A stretch of DNA of 64,000 bases from Zunongwangia profunda SM-A87 (GCF_000023465.1 NC_014041.1:4269501-4333500); one strand, 5' to 3'. Counted from the first letter of the stretch, positions 1-9,362 are shown. The notes: generated by a model not told the origin, from the sequence alone. Translations and numbers: made by a program.

Positions 1-195
1 TTCTTTCCATTTCCCCTGAATATTTTTAACCACCTCATCTTTATTGAGTGGTGAAGAGAAATTTGCTTCGTCACCTGTTTGTTCGATTGCTGACTCATTT
101 TTAGGGGATTGATGCTCATCAGACGTTTTAGTTGCATCTTTACAAGCGAAAACACATACTAAGAGTAATCCTAAAAGAAACTGTTTTTTATTCAT
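1..195 (-). CDS. lipoprotein, N-terminal part (runs off left edge)
   Basis: The 65 visible codons start at an ATG (193-195) and stay open to the window edge. The product begins MNKKQFLLGLLLVCVFAC: a lysine-rich n-region, a leucine-rich h-region and a lipobox ending in Cys18. It should therefore be a lipid-anchored envelope protein. The rest is polar and acidic with no recognised domain. The C-terminal part lies outside the window, so the function cannot be named. It was missed by automated ORF calling because it is incomplete. Confidence 0.7.
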   Translation of the reverse strand, partial: MNKKQFLLGLLLVCVFACKDATKTSDEHQSPKNESAIEQTGDEANFSSPLNKDEVVKNIQGKWKE

Positions 196-381
196 AGCTT
201 GGCTTATAAGTTGTTTTAAATAATAGATCCAACGAAACCATTCGACTTCACTCCACGTGAAATGTTCCAATAAAAATAGTCAAATAAAACTCCTGTAGAT
301 CACCAAAATTGTTATTGTTTTCTAAATAGAAAAGCAGGTTCATGTATAGAAACAAGTGGCAACAATTGATTGCCAAATTTT

Positions 382-744
382 TTAATCTTTTCCAAACCAT
401 CCCATATGAGTGTTTTTAAAATTGTCTTCATATTTTAGTCCATAACCAAAAATCCGATCCATTGCAGAATGACCGAATAAGATAACACCGGCCAGGCTTA
501 GCGGTGGTTGATTCCATAAAAACCCCAATAACAGAAGGCTAATTCCTAAAAATTTATGATGAAACAGGTTATAAATCCGAGCGCCTATTTTGGGATTTAT
601 CAGGTAGCCCAACATCGACAAATCAGGTAAGAGTAAACAGGCAGGGAACACCCACCAGGCATAATCCAGTTGATTAAACAAGAGAAGGGAAAGTAAAAAC
701 TGCCCTACTTCTTCAAGCTTTATAAGATTGCTCATTTTTATCAT
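382..744 (-). CDS. DUF4260-family small membrane protein
   Basis: A 120-residue protein with four hydrophobic segments and the conserved polar features of DUF4260 (LPDLSMLGYLINPKIGA near residue 40-55, FHHKFLG near 62, and a C-terminal FGHSAMDRIFGYGLKY block). The family is common in Bacteroidota and has no established function. The start at 744 or the ATG three codons later are equally plausible. It is followed on the same strand by a Crp-like regulator gene read in the same direction upstream of it. The spacing (about 65 bp) would allow co-transcription, but no promoter was resolved. Confidence 0.8.
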   Translation of the reverse strand: MIKMSNLIKLEEVGQFLLSLLLFNQLDYAWWVFPACLLLPDLSMLGYLINPKIGARIYNLFHHKFLGISLLLLGFLWNQPPLSLAGVILFGHSAMDRIFGYGLKYEDNFKNTHMGWFGKD

Positions 745-809
745 CCTTGCTACATTTAGTTGTTGAGATCAAAGGTCTTCAACTTAAATTCAGCAGCTCT
801 TGATAAAAA

Positions 810-1388
810 TCAAGAATTTTCATTTTGGCGTTTTCGTATTCTACTGAGTGTTTCAGCGGTCATCCCAAGCAAGGAAGCAATGTATTGCAACGGCACTTGA
901 TTAAATAATTTTTTATTTTGCTGAAAATACAACTCATATCTTTCTTCTGCGGTCATTGATAAATGAGAAAAAATCCGGTCTTCCATCATCATAAAGCACT
1001 TCATTATCAATTGTTTTTCAATCTCATTCCATTTAGGAAATTTCTGGCAAAGTTTAAGGTAATTGGTCTTGGTAATGCTTAGTAATTCGGTTTCTGTAAG
1101 GGCCTGTATGGCCCACCGATTGGGCTGATTAAAAAAGAAGCCCATTACTTCTGTGAGTAGAAAGTTTTGGGTAGAAATCCATTGGGTGATTTCCTTGCCG
1201 TCAGATAAAGTATAAACTCTAAGAATGCCAGATTTTACAAAACTCAATTTGTCACAAGTTTTATCGGTCTGGGTAAAAAATTCATTTTTCTGAAGTTTTT
1301 CTTCCTGAAAATAGGGGCGGATAAAGGCTACTTCCCGGTTTGATAATTGCCCAAAATGTTCTTTTATTAAGGTTTCGAAGTTTTTCAC
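810..1388 (-). CDS. Crp/Fnr-family transcriptional regulator
   Basis: 192 residues. The N-terminal two thirds is a cyclic-nucleotide-binding-like beta-barrel (motif around GILRVYTLSDGKEITQWI, residues 54-71). The C-terminal part is a helix-turn-helix (VPLQYIASLLGMTAETLSRI, about residues 162-181) of the kind found in the short Bacteroidota Crp-like regulators. These do not necessarily bind cAMP. The adjacent DUF4260 gene, just downstream on the same strand, is a plausible target, but this is inference. Confidence 0.88.
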   Translation of the reverse strand: MKNFETLIKEHFGQLSNREVAFIRPYFQEEKLQKNEFFTQTDKTCDKLSFVKSGILRVYTLSDGKEITQWISTQNFLLTEVMGFFFNQPNRWAIQALTETELLSITKTNYLKLCQKFPKWNEIEKQLIMKCFMMMEDRIFSHLSMTAEERYELYFQQNKKLFNQVPLQYIASLLGMTAETLSRIRKRQNENS

Positions 1389-1426
1389 AATCTATTTTTT
1401 GTATGCAACGCAAGGTGAGGTTTATG

Positions 1427-1609
1427 TTATTTCTTTATGTTTTTTAGCCCAGTTTCAAGTTCATTAATTACTGGTTTCAACTGATAACCAATGTGTGTTA
1501 ATTCATATTCAACACAGGGCGGAACTTCAGCATAAATTTTACGGGTTAAAACTCTATTTTCCTCTAATTTTTTAGTTCTAACGTAAGCATTCTTTCTGTT
1601 CTTTCTCAA
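1427..1609 (-). pseudogene. remnant of an HxlR-family regulator (C-terminal wing only)
   Basis: The 60-codon frame contains VPPCVEYELTHIGYQLKPVI, which matches the C-terminal wing and dimer helix of HxlR regulators (typical form: VPPRVEYSLTPLGRSLxPVL). The winged helix recognition part is absent upstream. The frame starts in low-complexity lysine/asparagine sequence. It is best read as a decayed fragment, not a functional 60-residue gene. A complete HxlR gene lies 230 bp away. Confidence 0.65.
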
Positions 1610-1841
1610 TGCTTTTTAGTTTTTTGAATGTTATTCTTGTTCTCCAGGCTTAAAATTATTTATTGTTTATCGTAATTTATTATAGCGGGTATTTTCGTCA
1701 TTCCCTTTCGATACTTAGTTTGTGTAGAAAAATCAGCTGCTAAAATTATTTATTCAATTCAAGTAGGTTATAATTTTCCTAAGCTGAAGATCGATCGTGA
1801 TCTAATCAAATTGCCTTTTAAATTGGAAAGAGAAAAAGAAC

Positions 1842-2195
1842 TTATGTGCCAATAATTTTCCTTCTGTGCCTTCTACCCCATTCTGTCAGATTATCGATAA
1901 TTGTTCCTAATTTTTTTCCATGTTTGGTAAGTTGATAATGTATGCTTACAGGGTGCGTATCTAAAACTGTTCGTGTTATCAACTGATTGATCTCTAGCTC
2001 CTTTAATTCCTTACTCAACATTTTGTTGGATATACCATCTACATCATTCAGAATATCTGAAAACCTTCTTTTGTTATAAAAACAAATGGATGATAGCACC
2101 TTTATTTTCCACTTTCCCTGTAGCACATCCATCGTGTCTTGAACGGCCATTATTTCTTCTTTGAATTCGTTTTGGTTGAATTCTTCGCATTCCAT
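1842..2195 (-). CDS. HxlR-family winged-helix regulator
   Basis: 117 residues with the full HxlR layout: a Cys near the start, a LQGKWKIKVLSSICF helix (residues 25-39), RRFSDILNDVDGISNKMLS (about 43-61) as the helix-turn-helix, the wing HPVSIHYQLTKHGKKLG, and a C-terminal dimer helix. Members often sense redox or electrophile stress and control a divergent oxidoreductase. Here the divergent neighbour is a truncated short-chain dehydrogenase, which fits that arrangement. Only a few hundred bases separate them. Confidence 0.88.
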   Translation of the reverse strand: MECEEFNQNEFKEEIMAVQDTMDVLQGKWKIKVLSSICFYNKRRFSDILNDVDGISNKMLSKELKELEINQLITRTVLDTHPVSIHYQLTKHGKKLGTIIDNLTEWGRRHRRKIIGT

Positions 2196-2290
2196 TATAA
2201 GTTACTCTGTCACTTCAAATTTAGCAGGAATTACAGTATTGGAAAAAGCAATTATTGAAAGTGAAATTAAAATAGATATTCTTTTCTTGA

Positions 2291-2761
2291 TTTGGTTCCA
2301 TTGAACAAGTAGCGCAAGTCGATTTTGATACACAATTCAACACCAATGTAAAAGGAAGTTTCTTTACGTTACAAAAATTACTCCCTCATATTAAAAATGG
2401 GGAAACAATACTATTCACATCATCAACTGTAGCAACAGCTGCGAATGTTGGATCAAGCATATATTCTACCACTAAAGGAGCTCTTAATAAAATTGCCCAA
2501 ATTGCAGCAAACGAGCTATCTGACAGGAATATTAGGGTAAATATCATGAGTCCCGGACCTTTTCAAACAAAAATTCTTGACAGTGCGGTTCCTACTGAAG
2601 AAGCAAAGGACTATGTAGCTTCGGCAACAGCTTTGAAAAGGGTGGGCAATCCTGATGAAATTGCAAAAGCGGTATTATTCCTGGCTTCTGATGAAGCAAG
2701 TTTTATTACTGGTACAGAATTATTAGTTGACGGTGGCTACACCACCTTTGCAAGAAAATAA
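2291..2761 (+). pseudogene. 5'-truncated short-chain dehydrogenase/reductase (SDR)
   Basis: The frame is open from 2291 (a TGA lies just before) to the stop at 2761. It encodes the C-terminal two thirds of a classical SDR: the NTNVKG strand, the catalytic Ser-Tyr-Lys set (FTSSTVA, then YSTTKGALN), the MSPGPFQT loop and the C-terminal FLASDEASFITGTELLVDGG. The N-terminal Rossmann glycine motif and first helices are missing, and no ATG exists before residue 82 of the remnant. Enzyme activity is not expected. It lies divergent to the HxlR regulator. Confidence 0.85.
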
Positions 2762-3061
2762 AATAGTGGATTGGCACAGATATCTATTGAAATAAAGTGT
2801 ACCTGTGCTTTTTAATTAATTGCTGAATGATCTAAAAACCAATGCTATAGTTTAGTAACGCCAAAATGTAGCTGTTAATGGAATAGAGCGGTAATGTGAT
2901 GAGATACATTTTATACAAAGATTTAGCTATACTATATTCAATGAAATCCCTTTACAATTGTGCCAAATAGGATAATCTTTCAACTACCCTTTAAATTATT
3001 TTTAAATAACGTAAAATACTATTTACTTTTATATGTGTATTTGTAAAATATATTTAACGTT

Positions 3062-3382
3062 ATGCCCAGAAGCAGTATTATATTATTACCTAAGAATAAG
3101 AAGCTTTTACAAGCTGTAGGAGAAAATATTAAGTTAGCGCGCTTACGCAGGAAACTAACGATGGATCAGGTTTCTGAACGAGCTGGGATTTCCCGTCCCA
3201 CACTTTCTTCCCTAGAGAAAGGAAGTCCTTCAATTTCTTTAGGTATTATTCTCCAGGTTTTATTAGTATTAGGATTGGAGAAGGATATATTGCTTTTGGC
3301 TGACGATGATATATTGGGCAGAAAAATACAGGATGCCGATCTAACCGTAAAGGAACGCGGTCCCAAAAACACCAAAAAATAA
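3062..3382 (+). CDS. HipB-like helix-turn-helix antitoxin
   Basis: 106 residues. An XRE/Cro helix-turn-helix occupies residues 20-75 (LRRKLTMDQVSERAGISRPT, then SLEKGSPSISLGII). The stop codon TAA overlaps the ATG of the next gene by one base, so the two are translationally coupled. The pairing with a HipA kinase directly downstream identifies it as the DNA-binding antitoxin of a hipBA module, which would repress its own promoter. The 300 bp upstream contain no other gene. Confidence 0.88.
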   Translation: MPRSSIILLPKNKKLLQAVGENIKLARLRRKLTMDQVSERAGISRPTLSSLEKGSPSISLGIILQVLLVLGLEKDILLLADDDILGRKIQDADLTVKERGPKNTKK

Positions 3383-4644
3383 TGGCATTGGGACGAAAAG
3401 AAATATTTGTATATGCACATTGGGATGGAATGGAAGCTTCATTCTTAATGGGGAGTTTATTTGCAACACCCTCTAGAGGGAAAGAAATATTTTCCTTTGA
3501 ATATGATAAAGGGTGGTTACAATCGGATTATGCCCAAATCATAGATCCAGATTTAAAATTATTCGAAGGAGCCCAGTACCTGACTGATGAGAAATCCAAT
3601 TTCGGTATTTTCTTGGATTCCTCACCTGATCGATGGGGTCGAGTTCTAATGATGCGTAAAGAGGCTGCTAAAGCTAGGAAAGAAGAACGCCGGCCTAACA
3701 CTTTAATGGAATCGGATTACCTACTCGGAGTTTATGATAATAACAGAATGGGAGGACTTCGTTTTAAAACAACGTCCGATGGTGCATTTTTAGATGATGA
3801 TGAAGCGATGGCCGAACCACCTTTTGCTGCACTTCGGGATCTTGAATTTGCCAGCTTACAACTAGAAAAAGAAGATGCCTCAGAAAATCCGGAATACCTA
3901 AAATGGCTTAATATGCTAATGGCACCAGGATCTTCTTTGGGAGGTGCAAGACCCAAGGCAAACATTCGGGATACCGAAGGAAGTTTATGGATTGCTAAAT
4001 TCCCAAGTCAAAATGATCGTCAGGATATGGGCGCTTGGGAAATGCTTGCCTATCGGCTTGCCATTCAATCTGGTATTGAAATGGCACCGTCAAGGGTAGA
4101 AAAATTTTCGCATCATCAACATACATTTCTAACACAACGATTTGATCGTAACAACAATGGCACCCGAACGCACTTTGCCTCTGCAATGACCTTATTAGGA
4201 TATACTGATGGAACGGACTATCAAGATGGGGTTAGTTATTTGGAGCTTGTGGAATTTTTGATGCAGAATGGGGCTAATGTTGATAACGATCTAAAAAAAT
4301 TATGGAGCCGCATTGTTTTTAATATAGCCATATCAAATACCGACGATCATCTTCGCAATCACGGATTCCTTTTGAGGGATTCGGGTTGGATACTTTCGCC
4401 AGCTTATGATATCAATCCAACCCCGAACGGTACTGGCTTGAAACTTAATATTTCAGAAACCGATAATGCGTTGGATTTTGACCTTGTACGAGAAGTAGCT
4501 CCATATTTTCGGTTAAAAGAAAAAGAGGCCGATGCTATTATCAATACAATTGGTCAGAATGTAGCCCAATGGGAACAAATAGCGACGAATCTAGGTATTC
4601 CAAGAAACGAAATGGAATTAATGAAAAATGCATTTAAGTATTAA
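3382..4644 (+). CDS. HipA-family serine/threonine kinase toxin
   Basis: 420 residues, the usual HipA length. Visible features: an N-terminal HipA domain; the glycine loop SSLGGARPKANI (about 190-201), with the lysine that binds ATP; the catalytic stretch NTDDHLRNHGFLL (about 324-336); and the metal-binding LSPAYDINP that follows. HipA kinases phosphorylate glutamyl-tRNA synthetase in E. coli, but other homologues have other targets. All kinase motifs look intact. The gene is coupled to the hipB-like gene. Confidence 0.92.
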   Translation: MALGRKEIFVYAHWDGMEASFLMGSLFATPSRGKEIFSFEYDKGWLQSDYAQIIDPDLKLFEGAQYLTDEKSNFGIFLDSSPDRWGRVLMMRKEAAKARKEERRPNTLMESDYLLGVYDNNRMGGLRFKTTSDGAFLDDDEAMAEPPFAALRDLEFASLQLEKEDASENPEYLKWLNMLMAPGSSLGGARPKANIRDTEGSLWIAKFPSQNDRQDMGAWEMLAYRLAIQSGIEMAPSRVEKFSHHQHTFLTQRFDRNNNGTRTHFASAMTLLGYTDGTDYQDGVSYLELVEFLMQNGANVDNDLKKLWSRIVFNIAISNTDDHLRNHGFLLRDSGWILSPAYDINPTPNGTGLKLNISETDNALDFDLVREVAPYFRLKEKEADAIINTIGQNVAQWEQIATNLGIPRNEMELMKNAFKY

Positions 4645-4742
4645 AATAGTTCATCCATACTATTTCTTGCTACAAAATAATATCATTTGAAATCAAGGGA
4701 AATGTCAAATTGAAAATGTGGTGATTCTGTACTATATGAAAT

Positions 4743-4773
4743 AAAAAAAGGCTTCACATTTCTGTGAAGCCTT
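4743..4773 (-). terminator. rho-independent terminator, downstream of the tRNA remnant
   Basis: The stem aaggcttcac / gtgaagcctt has a 6-base loop and is followed on the minus strand by a run of seven T. It sits about 10 bases 3' of the tRNA-Met remnant on the same strand, so it is the tRNA's own terminator. The orientation could also serve converging transcription from hipA. Confidence 0.8.
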
Positions 4774-4783
4774 GTCATTGCTA

Positions 4784-4827
4784 GTAGCGGGAACTGGACT
4801 CGAACCAGTGACCTTCGGGTTATGAGT
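4784..4827 (-). other. tRNA-Met 3' half; attachment site of the integrated element
   Basis: Read on the minus strand this is the 3' half of a tRNA: anticodon loop ctCATaa, variable loop, T arm actggttcgagtccagt, and acceptor strand ending tcccgct. The D arm and 5' acceptor strand are absent upstream, where unrelated sequence begins. The tyrosine integrase gene starts 160 bp away and reads away from it. This is the classical product of site-specific integration into a tRNA gene, with the intact copy expected at the opposite end of the element. The exact crossover point cannot be placed. Confidence 0.8.
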
Positions 4828-4988
4828 TTTCAACCCTCACCCTTCAAAAGCGCCTAAAACACCTGTTTTTCAATGATTTATGATTGGTGTAATTTTTTTT
4901 AATATTAAAAAATAAGGCTTGAAACTAATAAATGTTGTACCTATGTTGTACCCATAATTTACTATATTTATAATTCAATGTATTTATT

Positions 4989-6194
4989 ATGGCAACCATT
5001 AGAGCAGTTTTACGTAAAAAAAAGAACTCAGAAAATAAATTTCCGATAGCAATTAGGATCACAAAAGACAGAAAAAGTACGTTTCTGGGTACCGGTCAAT
5101 ATATTGAAGAAAAATACTGGGATAAAACAAATAGGTGTGTGAGGAAAAAACATCCTAATGCCAATTACATCAACAATTTTATTATATCGAAAATTGCCGA
5201 AGCAAATAAGAAAGTTCTCGAAGCTGAAAGCAGTGAAGAATACCAAAACGTTAGATCCATAAAAAGGAAAATCACACAGAATAAAAAAGTCGATTTTTTT
5301 GAAATTGCAGATAAGCATCTGGAAAATTTAAAAAACAGGAATCGACATCATCAATATGATACTGAGGTAGGTCGCTTAAAAAAGCTAAAAAAATTTATAG
5401 AGAAAAACGAATTAGGTTTTAATGAGATAACTGTTTCACTTCTTAAAAAATTTGAAGCCTATTTACTTCATAATAAAAAGCGTTCACCGCGTACGGTAGT
5501 GAACTATCTGATTTTAATACGAACTATTTACAATCTTGCCATATCTGAATCTTTAGTTGACAGAGGTATGTATCCCTTCGGAAAAGGAAAAATTCAGATC
5601 AAAATTCCAGAAACCCAGAAAATTGGTTTAAACCTTAAAGAGATACAACGCCTGGAAAATGCCGCCGATCTGACAGAACCTCAGCAAAAAGCCGTGCATG
5701 TATGGCTTATCAGTTTTTATTTTGCCGGGATCAGGGTAGGTGATGTATTAAAATTAAAATGGTCAGATTTTAATGATGGAAGGTTAATGTACCGAATGAA
5801 CAAAAACAGTAAATTGGTAACCCTTAAAACACCAGAAAAGGCTGAGGCTATATTCAAACAGTATCGAAAGAAAGATTCCCTACAGGATTTAATTTTTGAT
5901 TATCTCAAAGACACAGACCTATCAGATACCCATAGAGTTTCTATTAGAACCCAAAGTGTAAACAGAAACCTAAACCGGCTCCTAAAAAGGGTGGCATCAA
6001 AACTAAAGATCAAGAAAAAAATGAGCATGCACATTGCGCGGCACAGCTTTGGGAATATTTCTGGGGATAAAATCCCAATTCAAATGCTGCAAAAGCTTTA
6101 CCGTCATTCATCGGTGACTACCACCATAAATTATCAAGCGAATTTTATTCATAAGGAAGCTGATGATGCATTGGATAGTGTAATCAATTTTTAA
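4989..6194 (+). CDS. tyrosine recombinase/integrase
   Basis: 401 residues with the Bacteroidota integrase layout: an N-terminal arm-binding domain (1-90), a SAM-like core-binding domain (100-205) and a catalytic domain (215-401). Catalytic residues can be read: Arg249 (GIRVGD), His348 and Arg351 (HIAR), His373 (YRHSS) and Tyr382 (INYQ). Its position beside a tRNA-Met half makes it the integrase of the element that fills most of this window. No excisionase gene was recognised next to it. Confidence 0.93.
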   Translation: MATIRAVLRKKKNSENKFPIAIRITKDRKSTFLGTGQYIEEKYWDKTNRCVRKKHPNANYINNFIISKIAEANKKVLEAESSEEYQNVRSIKRKITQNKKVDFFEIADKHLENLKNRNRHHQYDTEVGRLKKLKKFIEKNELGFNEITVSLLKKFEAYLLHNKKRSPRTVVNYLILIRTIYNLAISESLVDRGMYPFGKGKIQIKIPETQKIGLNLKEIQRLENAADLTEPQQKAVHVWLISFYFAGIRVGDVLKLKWSDFNDGRLMYRMNKNSKLVTLKTPEKAEAIFKQYRKKDSLQDLIFDYLKDTDLSDTHRVSIRTQSVNRNLNRLLKRVASKLKIKKKMSMHIARHSFGNISGDKIPIQMLQKLYRHSSVTTTINYQANFIHKEADDALDSVINF

Positions 6195-6352
6195 ATTTAG
6201 GTGATGGCAATTACCTAAATTTTTTGAAAGGTGCCGGTGACCTCAGTAGTATCTTTCCATTTCCAAGAATATCTTCTGCAAATACAGATGCGGGAGAGAT
6301 TAATTTCAGGGTTATTAAAGATATATTCAGTAATGGATTAACAGAAAATCTG
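6195..6352. other. short unassigned stretch with open frames on both strands
   Basis: A plus-strand frame without ATG runs through 6200-6390, and a minus-strand frame covers 6211-6405. Neither shows a recognisable family, and the minus frame overlaps the end of the ABM-domain gene. I do not call a gene here; it may be a decayed fragment. Confidence 0.3.
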
Positions 6353-6796
6353 CTAATTATGTCCGTCAATTTTTTTAAATATTTCTGGCATTGACTCTTC
6401 ATCAATTGCTTTCATATCTATTAATTTCAGAGATTTTACCATTCTCTGGGTATTGGTTTTATAATATTGAAAATGCGGTGCTTCCAAATGAGACTCGTAT
6501 GCTTTTTTATCAGCATAAATTTCTAAAATCCTTATTTGGTTAGGGTTTTCCGTTTGATACATGGGGAAAATTGAAACGACCCCGGGCTCCACCCTAACAG
6601 AGGCCTCAGCTTCTTCTTTCAAAATTTCCTTATATTCCTCTATGTACTCAGGATAAATTTCTAATTCTGCTATTCTGATGAGCATTTCCTTAGAGCTGAA
6701 GGCATCTTTACTTACATTATTTTCTTTGCAAGATGAAAAACATAGTATGATTGTTAAGAAAGCAAGCTGGATTTTTAATGACTTCATAACTCCCAT
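6353..6796 (-). CDS. lipoprotein with an antibiotic-biosynthesis-monooxygenase (ABM) fold
   Basis: 147 residues. A lipoprotein signal (lipobox FSSC, Cys23 from the first ATG) is followed by a single ABM/YgiN-like domain, recognised by IRIAELEIYPEYIEEYK, the EPGVVSIFPMY strand and the LEIYADKKAYESHL helix. ABM proteins are small ferredoxin-like dimers, some of which oxidise quinols. Exported lipid-anchored versions are common in Bacteroidota and uncharacterised. An alternative start lies three codons in. It sits convergent to the integrase gene. Confidence 0.78.
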   Translation of the reverse strand: MGVMKSLKIQLAFLTIILCFSSCKENNVSKDAFSSKEMLIRIAELEIYPEYIEEYKEILKEEAEASVRVEPGVVSIFPMYQTENPNQIRILEIYADKKAYESHLEAPHFQYYKTNTQRMVKSLKLIDMKAIDEESMPEIFKKIDGHN

Positions 6797-6881
6797 TTTT
6801 ATTTATTATATCTCCCTTAGATTTCTATATTCTCACTGGTTAAAAACCAATTTAGAAAAAATTAAGTTTCCCAGCTTGTAA

Positions 6882-7330
6882 TATACAGTTATTTAAAAGT
6901 CCTTTATATTTGAATTCAAGTTGAAGATAGCGGTTAAGGAGTGGCCAACACCTTGCAGATGATGGGGGCGACTTGCGGCTGATAAAGACGGCGTTATCTA
7001 ATATTAATCTGCAAATAAGTCCCGTATGAGGCGGGGCTTATTTTATCCAGCGCTGAGGCGAGAGTTTCTAGCATATTATATATCTTACCAAGGTACATAA
7101 GTGAACCACCCGGAAAAGGAAATTCAGTAATTAAAACTTTACACGATTCTTTATGGTTTTTCAAGTGTTAGGCAAGATTTTATTGCTCTGGTTCTCTCGG
7201 CCTTTTTAGTGAAGACTATAATGTATATCTCCCTTCATAATTTTTGGTATGTTTGTGACCTCTGAGCTGCTATAAATAATTGATACTAAAAATTTGCATA
7301 TACATTCGTCCGTACCACCAACAGGAAGGC
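6882..7330. other. gene-free stretch with one small hairpin
   Basis: No convincing gene was found on either strand. A short GC-rich hairpin (aagtcccg ... cggggctt, about 7016-7042) may be a weak terminator. The rest is AT-rich. Confidence 0.4.
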
Positions 7331-8026
7331 TTACTTCCTAGTATCATTCTTTTTCATTCGCAAGTCAGTTATTTTCCACAATTGATAGTCCATTTTATAC
7401 ATAGATTTAAATGCTAAACATATTTCCGAAATCATTTTACTGAAATCCTCGTCAGGCTTCCATTTAACTTTGAAGTTTCCAATATCTATGTCATTATGTT
7501 TTTCTGTATGCGATAAAAAGAATTTTCTAAACATTAAGAACAATGTATCTTTGTAAGTATGAAATAATTCAGGATATTTTCTTTGCACATCGATTGAGAA
7601 AAATGAATTTTCCTCATACTCAAATCCACTGAATTTTTTTAGCTTAAAAAGTTCTAGCCAAAAAGAATCGCTCATATTTTTCAGGTTATCAGCATGAAGA
7701 AATGATGTTGTTAAGTAAATCCCTTCTAAATCAGTTGCTAAATAATAAGTGCCGCCAGTCTTTTTTGATTCAATTATTAATGATGGTCCATATAAATTCA
7801 CGTACATTTTACTTGTATCAAAGTCATCTTTAAAATTTCCATATTCTATAGCCAAATCAGCAATTTCCCCAAGTATGCCAGAAGTTTCGTAAGTCAAATT
7901 TGTTAACTCTTCCTCACTTTGGTTCTCCATATCAAATAAAGAGTTCCTTTGCCGGTTCAAAACTTCAATCCAGCGGTCGAAATTCTTAAAATCACCTTTA
8001 ATTATATTATTTAATCGATTATTCAT
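7331..8026 (-). CDS. hypothetical protein, 231 aa
   Basis: I do not recognise a family. The product is soluble, rich in Lys, Glu and aromatic residues, and has no signal peptide or membrane segment. Codon use and AT content match the neighbouring accessory genes. It is transcribed in the same direction as the disrupted coiled-coil gene upstream of it (about 130 bp gap). Position between integrase and IS elements suggests cargo of the mobile element. Confidence 0.6.
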   Translation of the reverse strand: MNNRLNNIIKGDFKNFDRWIEVLNRQRNSLFDMENQSEEELTNLTYETSGILGEIADLAIEYGNFKDDFDTSKMYVNLYGPSLIIESKKTGGTYYLATDLEGIYLTTSFLHADNLKNMSDSFWLELFKLKKFSGFEYEENSFFSIDVQRKYPELFHTYKDTLFLMFRKFFLSHTEKHNDIDIGNFKVKWKPDEDFSKMISEICLAFKSMYKMDYQLWKITDLRMKKNDTRK

Positions 8027-8157
8027 TGAATATTAAATTGGTTAGGAGTAATTAATATTAGTGCGTTAATAAACTTAACATCCTGTCATTTACTGACTCA
8101 AGTTGGTTGGATTGAATGCGAATACCAAATATGCTCCGTTTACCGTTATTATAATTC

Positions 8158-8793
8158 CTAATAATATGGGACATTAAGTTCATCTTTTAGAGAAAGAATT
8201 TCATCTTCTATTTCTCGAATTTCTTTTCTAAGAATATTGATATTTTCCTTACGTTTATCGCATTCTTCTTCTAAGGTTGCAATTTTTTCAAGTTTAGAAT
8301 TGTGATTATCAATTAAAAATTTATTCCTCTCAATTTCCTCAAATAAATATTGCTGATAACCCTCTACATAGCTACCATATTCATCCTCGGACAAATATTC
8401 CCACTTTTTACTTTTTTTTGAAATAAGATATTTCTTCAATGTCTCAAATGAAAAATTGAAATAAAAATTATCAAGGAAATCTACGAGGTCTATAGACAAA
8501 GTAGGCTTTTTGATTCGTGATAATTTTTTCTTCTTATCATCATCTATAGAGTTCGAAAAGAATGGTTCAATAAAATACTCTTTATCACCAACGGTCGCTA
8601 CAATGTCAATTCTAACCTTCCCCAGCTCGGTATTATACTCCTTTTCGGTTTCTATTCCTTCTATTGCTAAATTTTTACTATCAGTTAGATTTGCTGTATC
8701 CGTCCGAGCCAGTGTTTTTAGAAGTTATGGATTCTGGTCATTTCTAGTAGAGATATATTCCCCATCATTCCCTTCCTTATCTATCCCTGCCAT
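8158..8793 (-). pseudogene. CoiA-like C-terminal half with coiled coil, in-frame stop
   Basis: The frame from the ATG at 8793 to the stop at 8158 is interrupted once, by TAA at 8725-8727 (codon 23). After it, the reading continues with GKVRIDIVATVGDKEYFIEP, then a KLSRIKKPTLSIDL stretch. These resemble the nuclease-like half of CoiA-type proteins (DxxV, then IEx, then EIDLS). A long charged coiled coil follows (about residues 135-205). A CoiA-like N-terminal half lies at 13371-13817, on the far side of the IS66 element, so both may once have been one gene. An internal ATG at 8499 could give a 113-residue product. Confidence 0.5.
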
Positions 8794-8803
8794 CTATAAA
8801 ACT

Positions 8804-9313
8804 CTACTGGGTTTCAAAGCTCTGAATAAAGCTAAGAATACCTAAAAGGATTATTCCTTTGTTCTCCCGATCCATATTGATTAGTACTGGTCTGTTATTA
8901 TATCTGAAGAGCACAGCTGTCCACAAGGATTTAGATTGGAGATTCTGCAATGTATCTGTATAAATCTTTTCTCTGGATTCTTCGGGTTCTCCTTCACTAT
9001 AATCAAGCATATGCTTATTACCCCTTTGAAGCTTTTCGAACTGGGCCTGGGTCACTTTCCTTTTGGGAAGATTTTCGTTTGATCCAAAATACTCCCATAT
9101 TAAAAAATAAATTTTCATTATTTCTTCCAACTCCTGCGGGGAAACATCTGCTCTGTAACCTAGAAGAACGGTTAGGAAGAAAGGTTGATGTTTAAATATT
9201 TCCTCACAAATCCTATTTACATACTGCGCATCTAAAGTGTCTATTTTTCTGATCAGACCGGCTAATTCAGAAGTTTCACTATTGTCCTTTTCATTATAAG
9301 TCACTTTCTTCAT
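8804..9313 (-). CDS. hypothetical protein, 169 aa, next to IS66
   Basis: No family recognised. The product is soluble and mixed alpha/beta with an acidic middle (LDYSEGEPEESREK). Its ATG lies about 50 bp beyond the stop of the IS66 transposase, on the same strand, almost at the position where the left inverted repeat seems to lie. It ends 11 bp before the start of the next disrupted gene, as in an operon. It may be a host gene whose 5' region was replaced by the insertion, or a passenger gene carried by the IS66. Confidence 0.6.
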   Translation of the reverse strand: MKKVTYNEKDNSETSELAGLIRKIDTLDAQYVNRICEEIFKHQPFFLTVLLGYRADVSPQELEEIMKIYFLIWEYFGSNENLPKRKVTQAQFEKLQRGNKHMLDYSEGEPEESREKIYTDTLQNLQSKSLWTAVLFRYNNRPVLINMDRENKGIILLGILSFIQSFETQ

Positions 9314-9362
9314 AATTATATTTTAGTATAGGATTCTTGTGGTATCTCTCAAGGGAAGCTTG

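Noticed and set aside
4784..4827. A complete tRNA gene
   Set aside because: The D arm and the 5' acceptor strand are absent; only the 3' half can be folded.
6211..6405. Minus-strand open frame of 64 codons
   Set aside because: Overlaps the end of the ABM-domain gene and shows no family or codon pattern of a gene.
8510..8845. Plus-strand open frame of 111 codons
   Set aside because: It is antisense to the disrupted CoiA-like gene, whose composition and motifs are coding-like on the minus strand.
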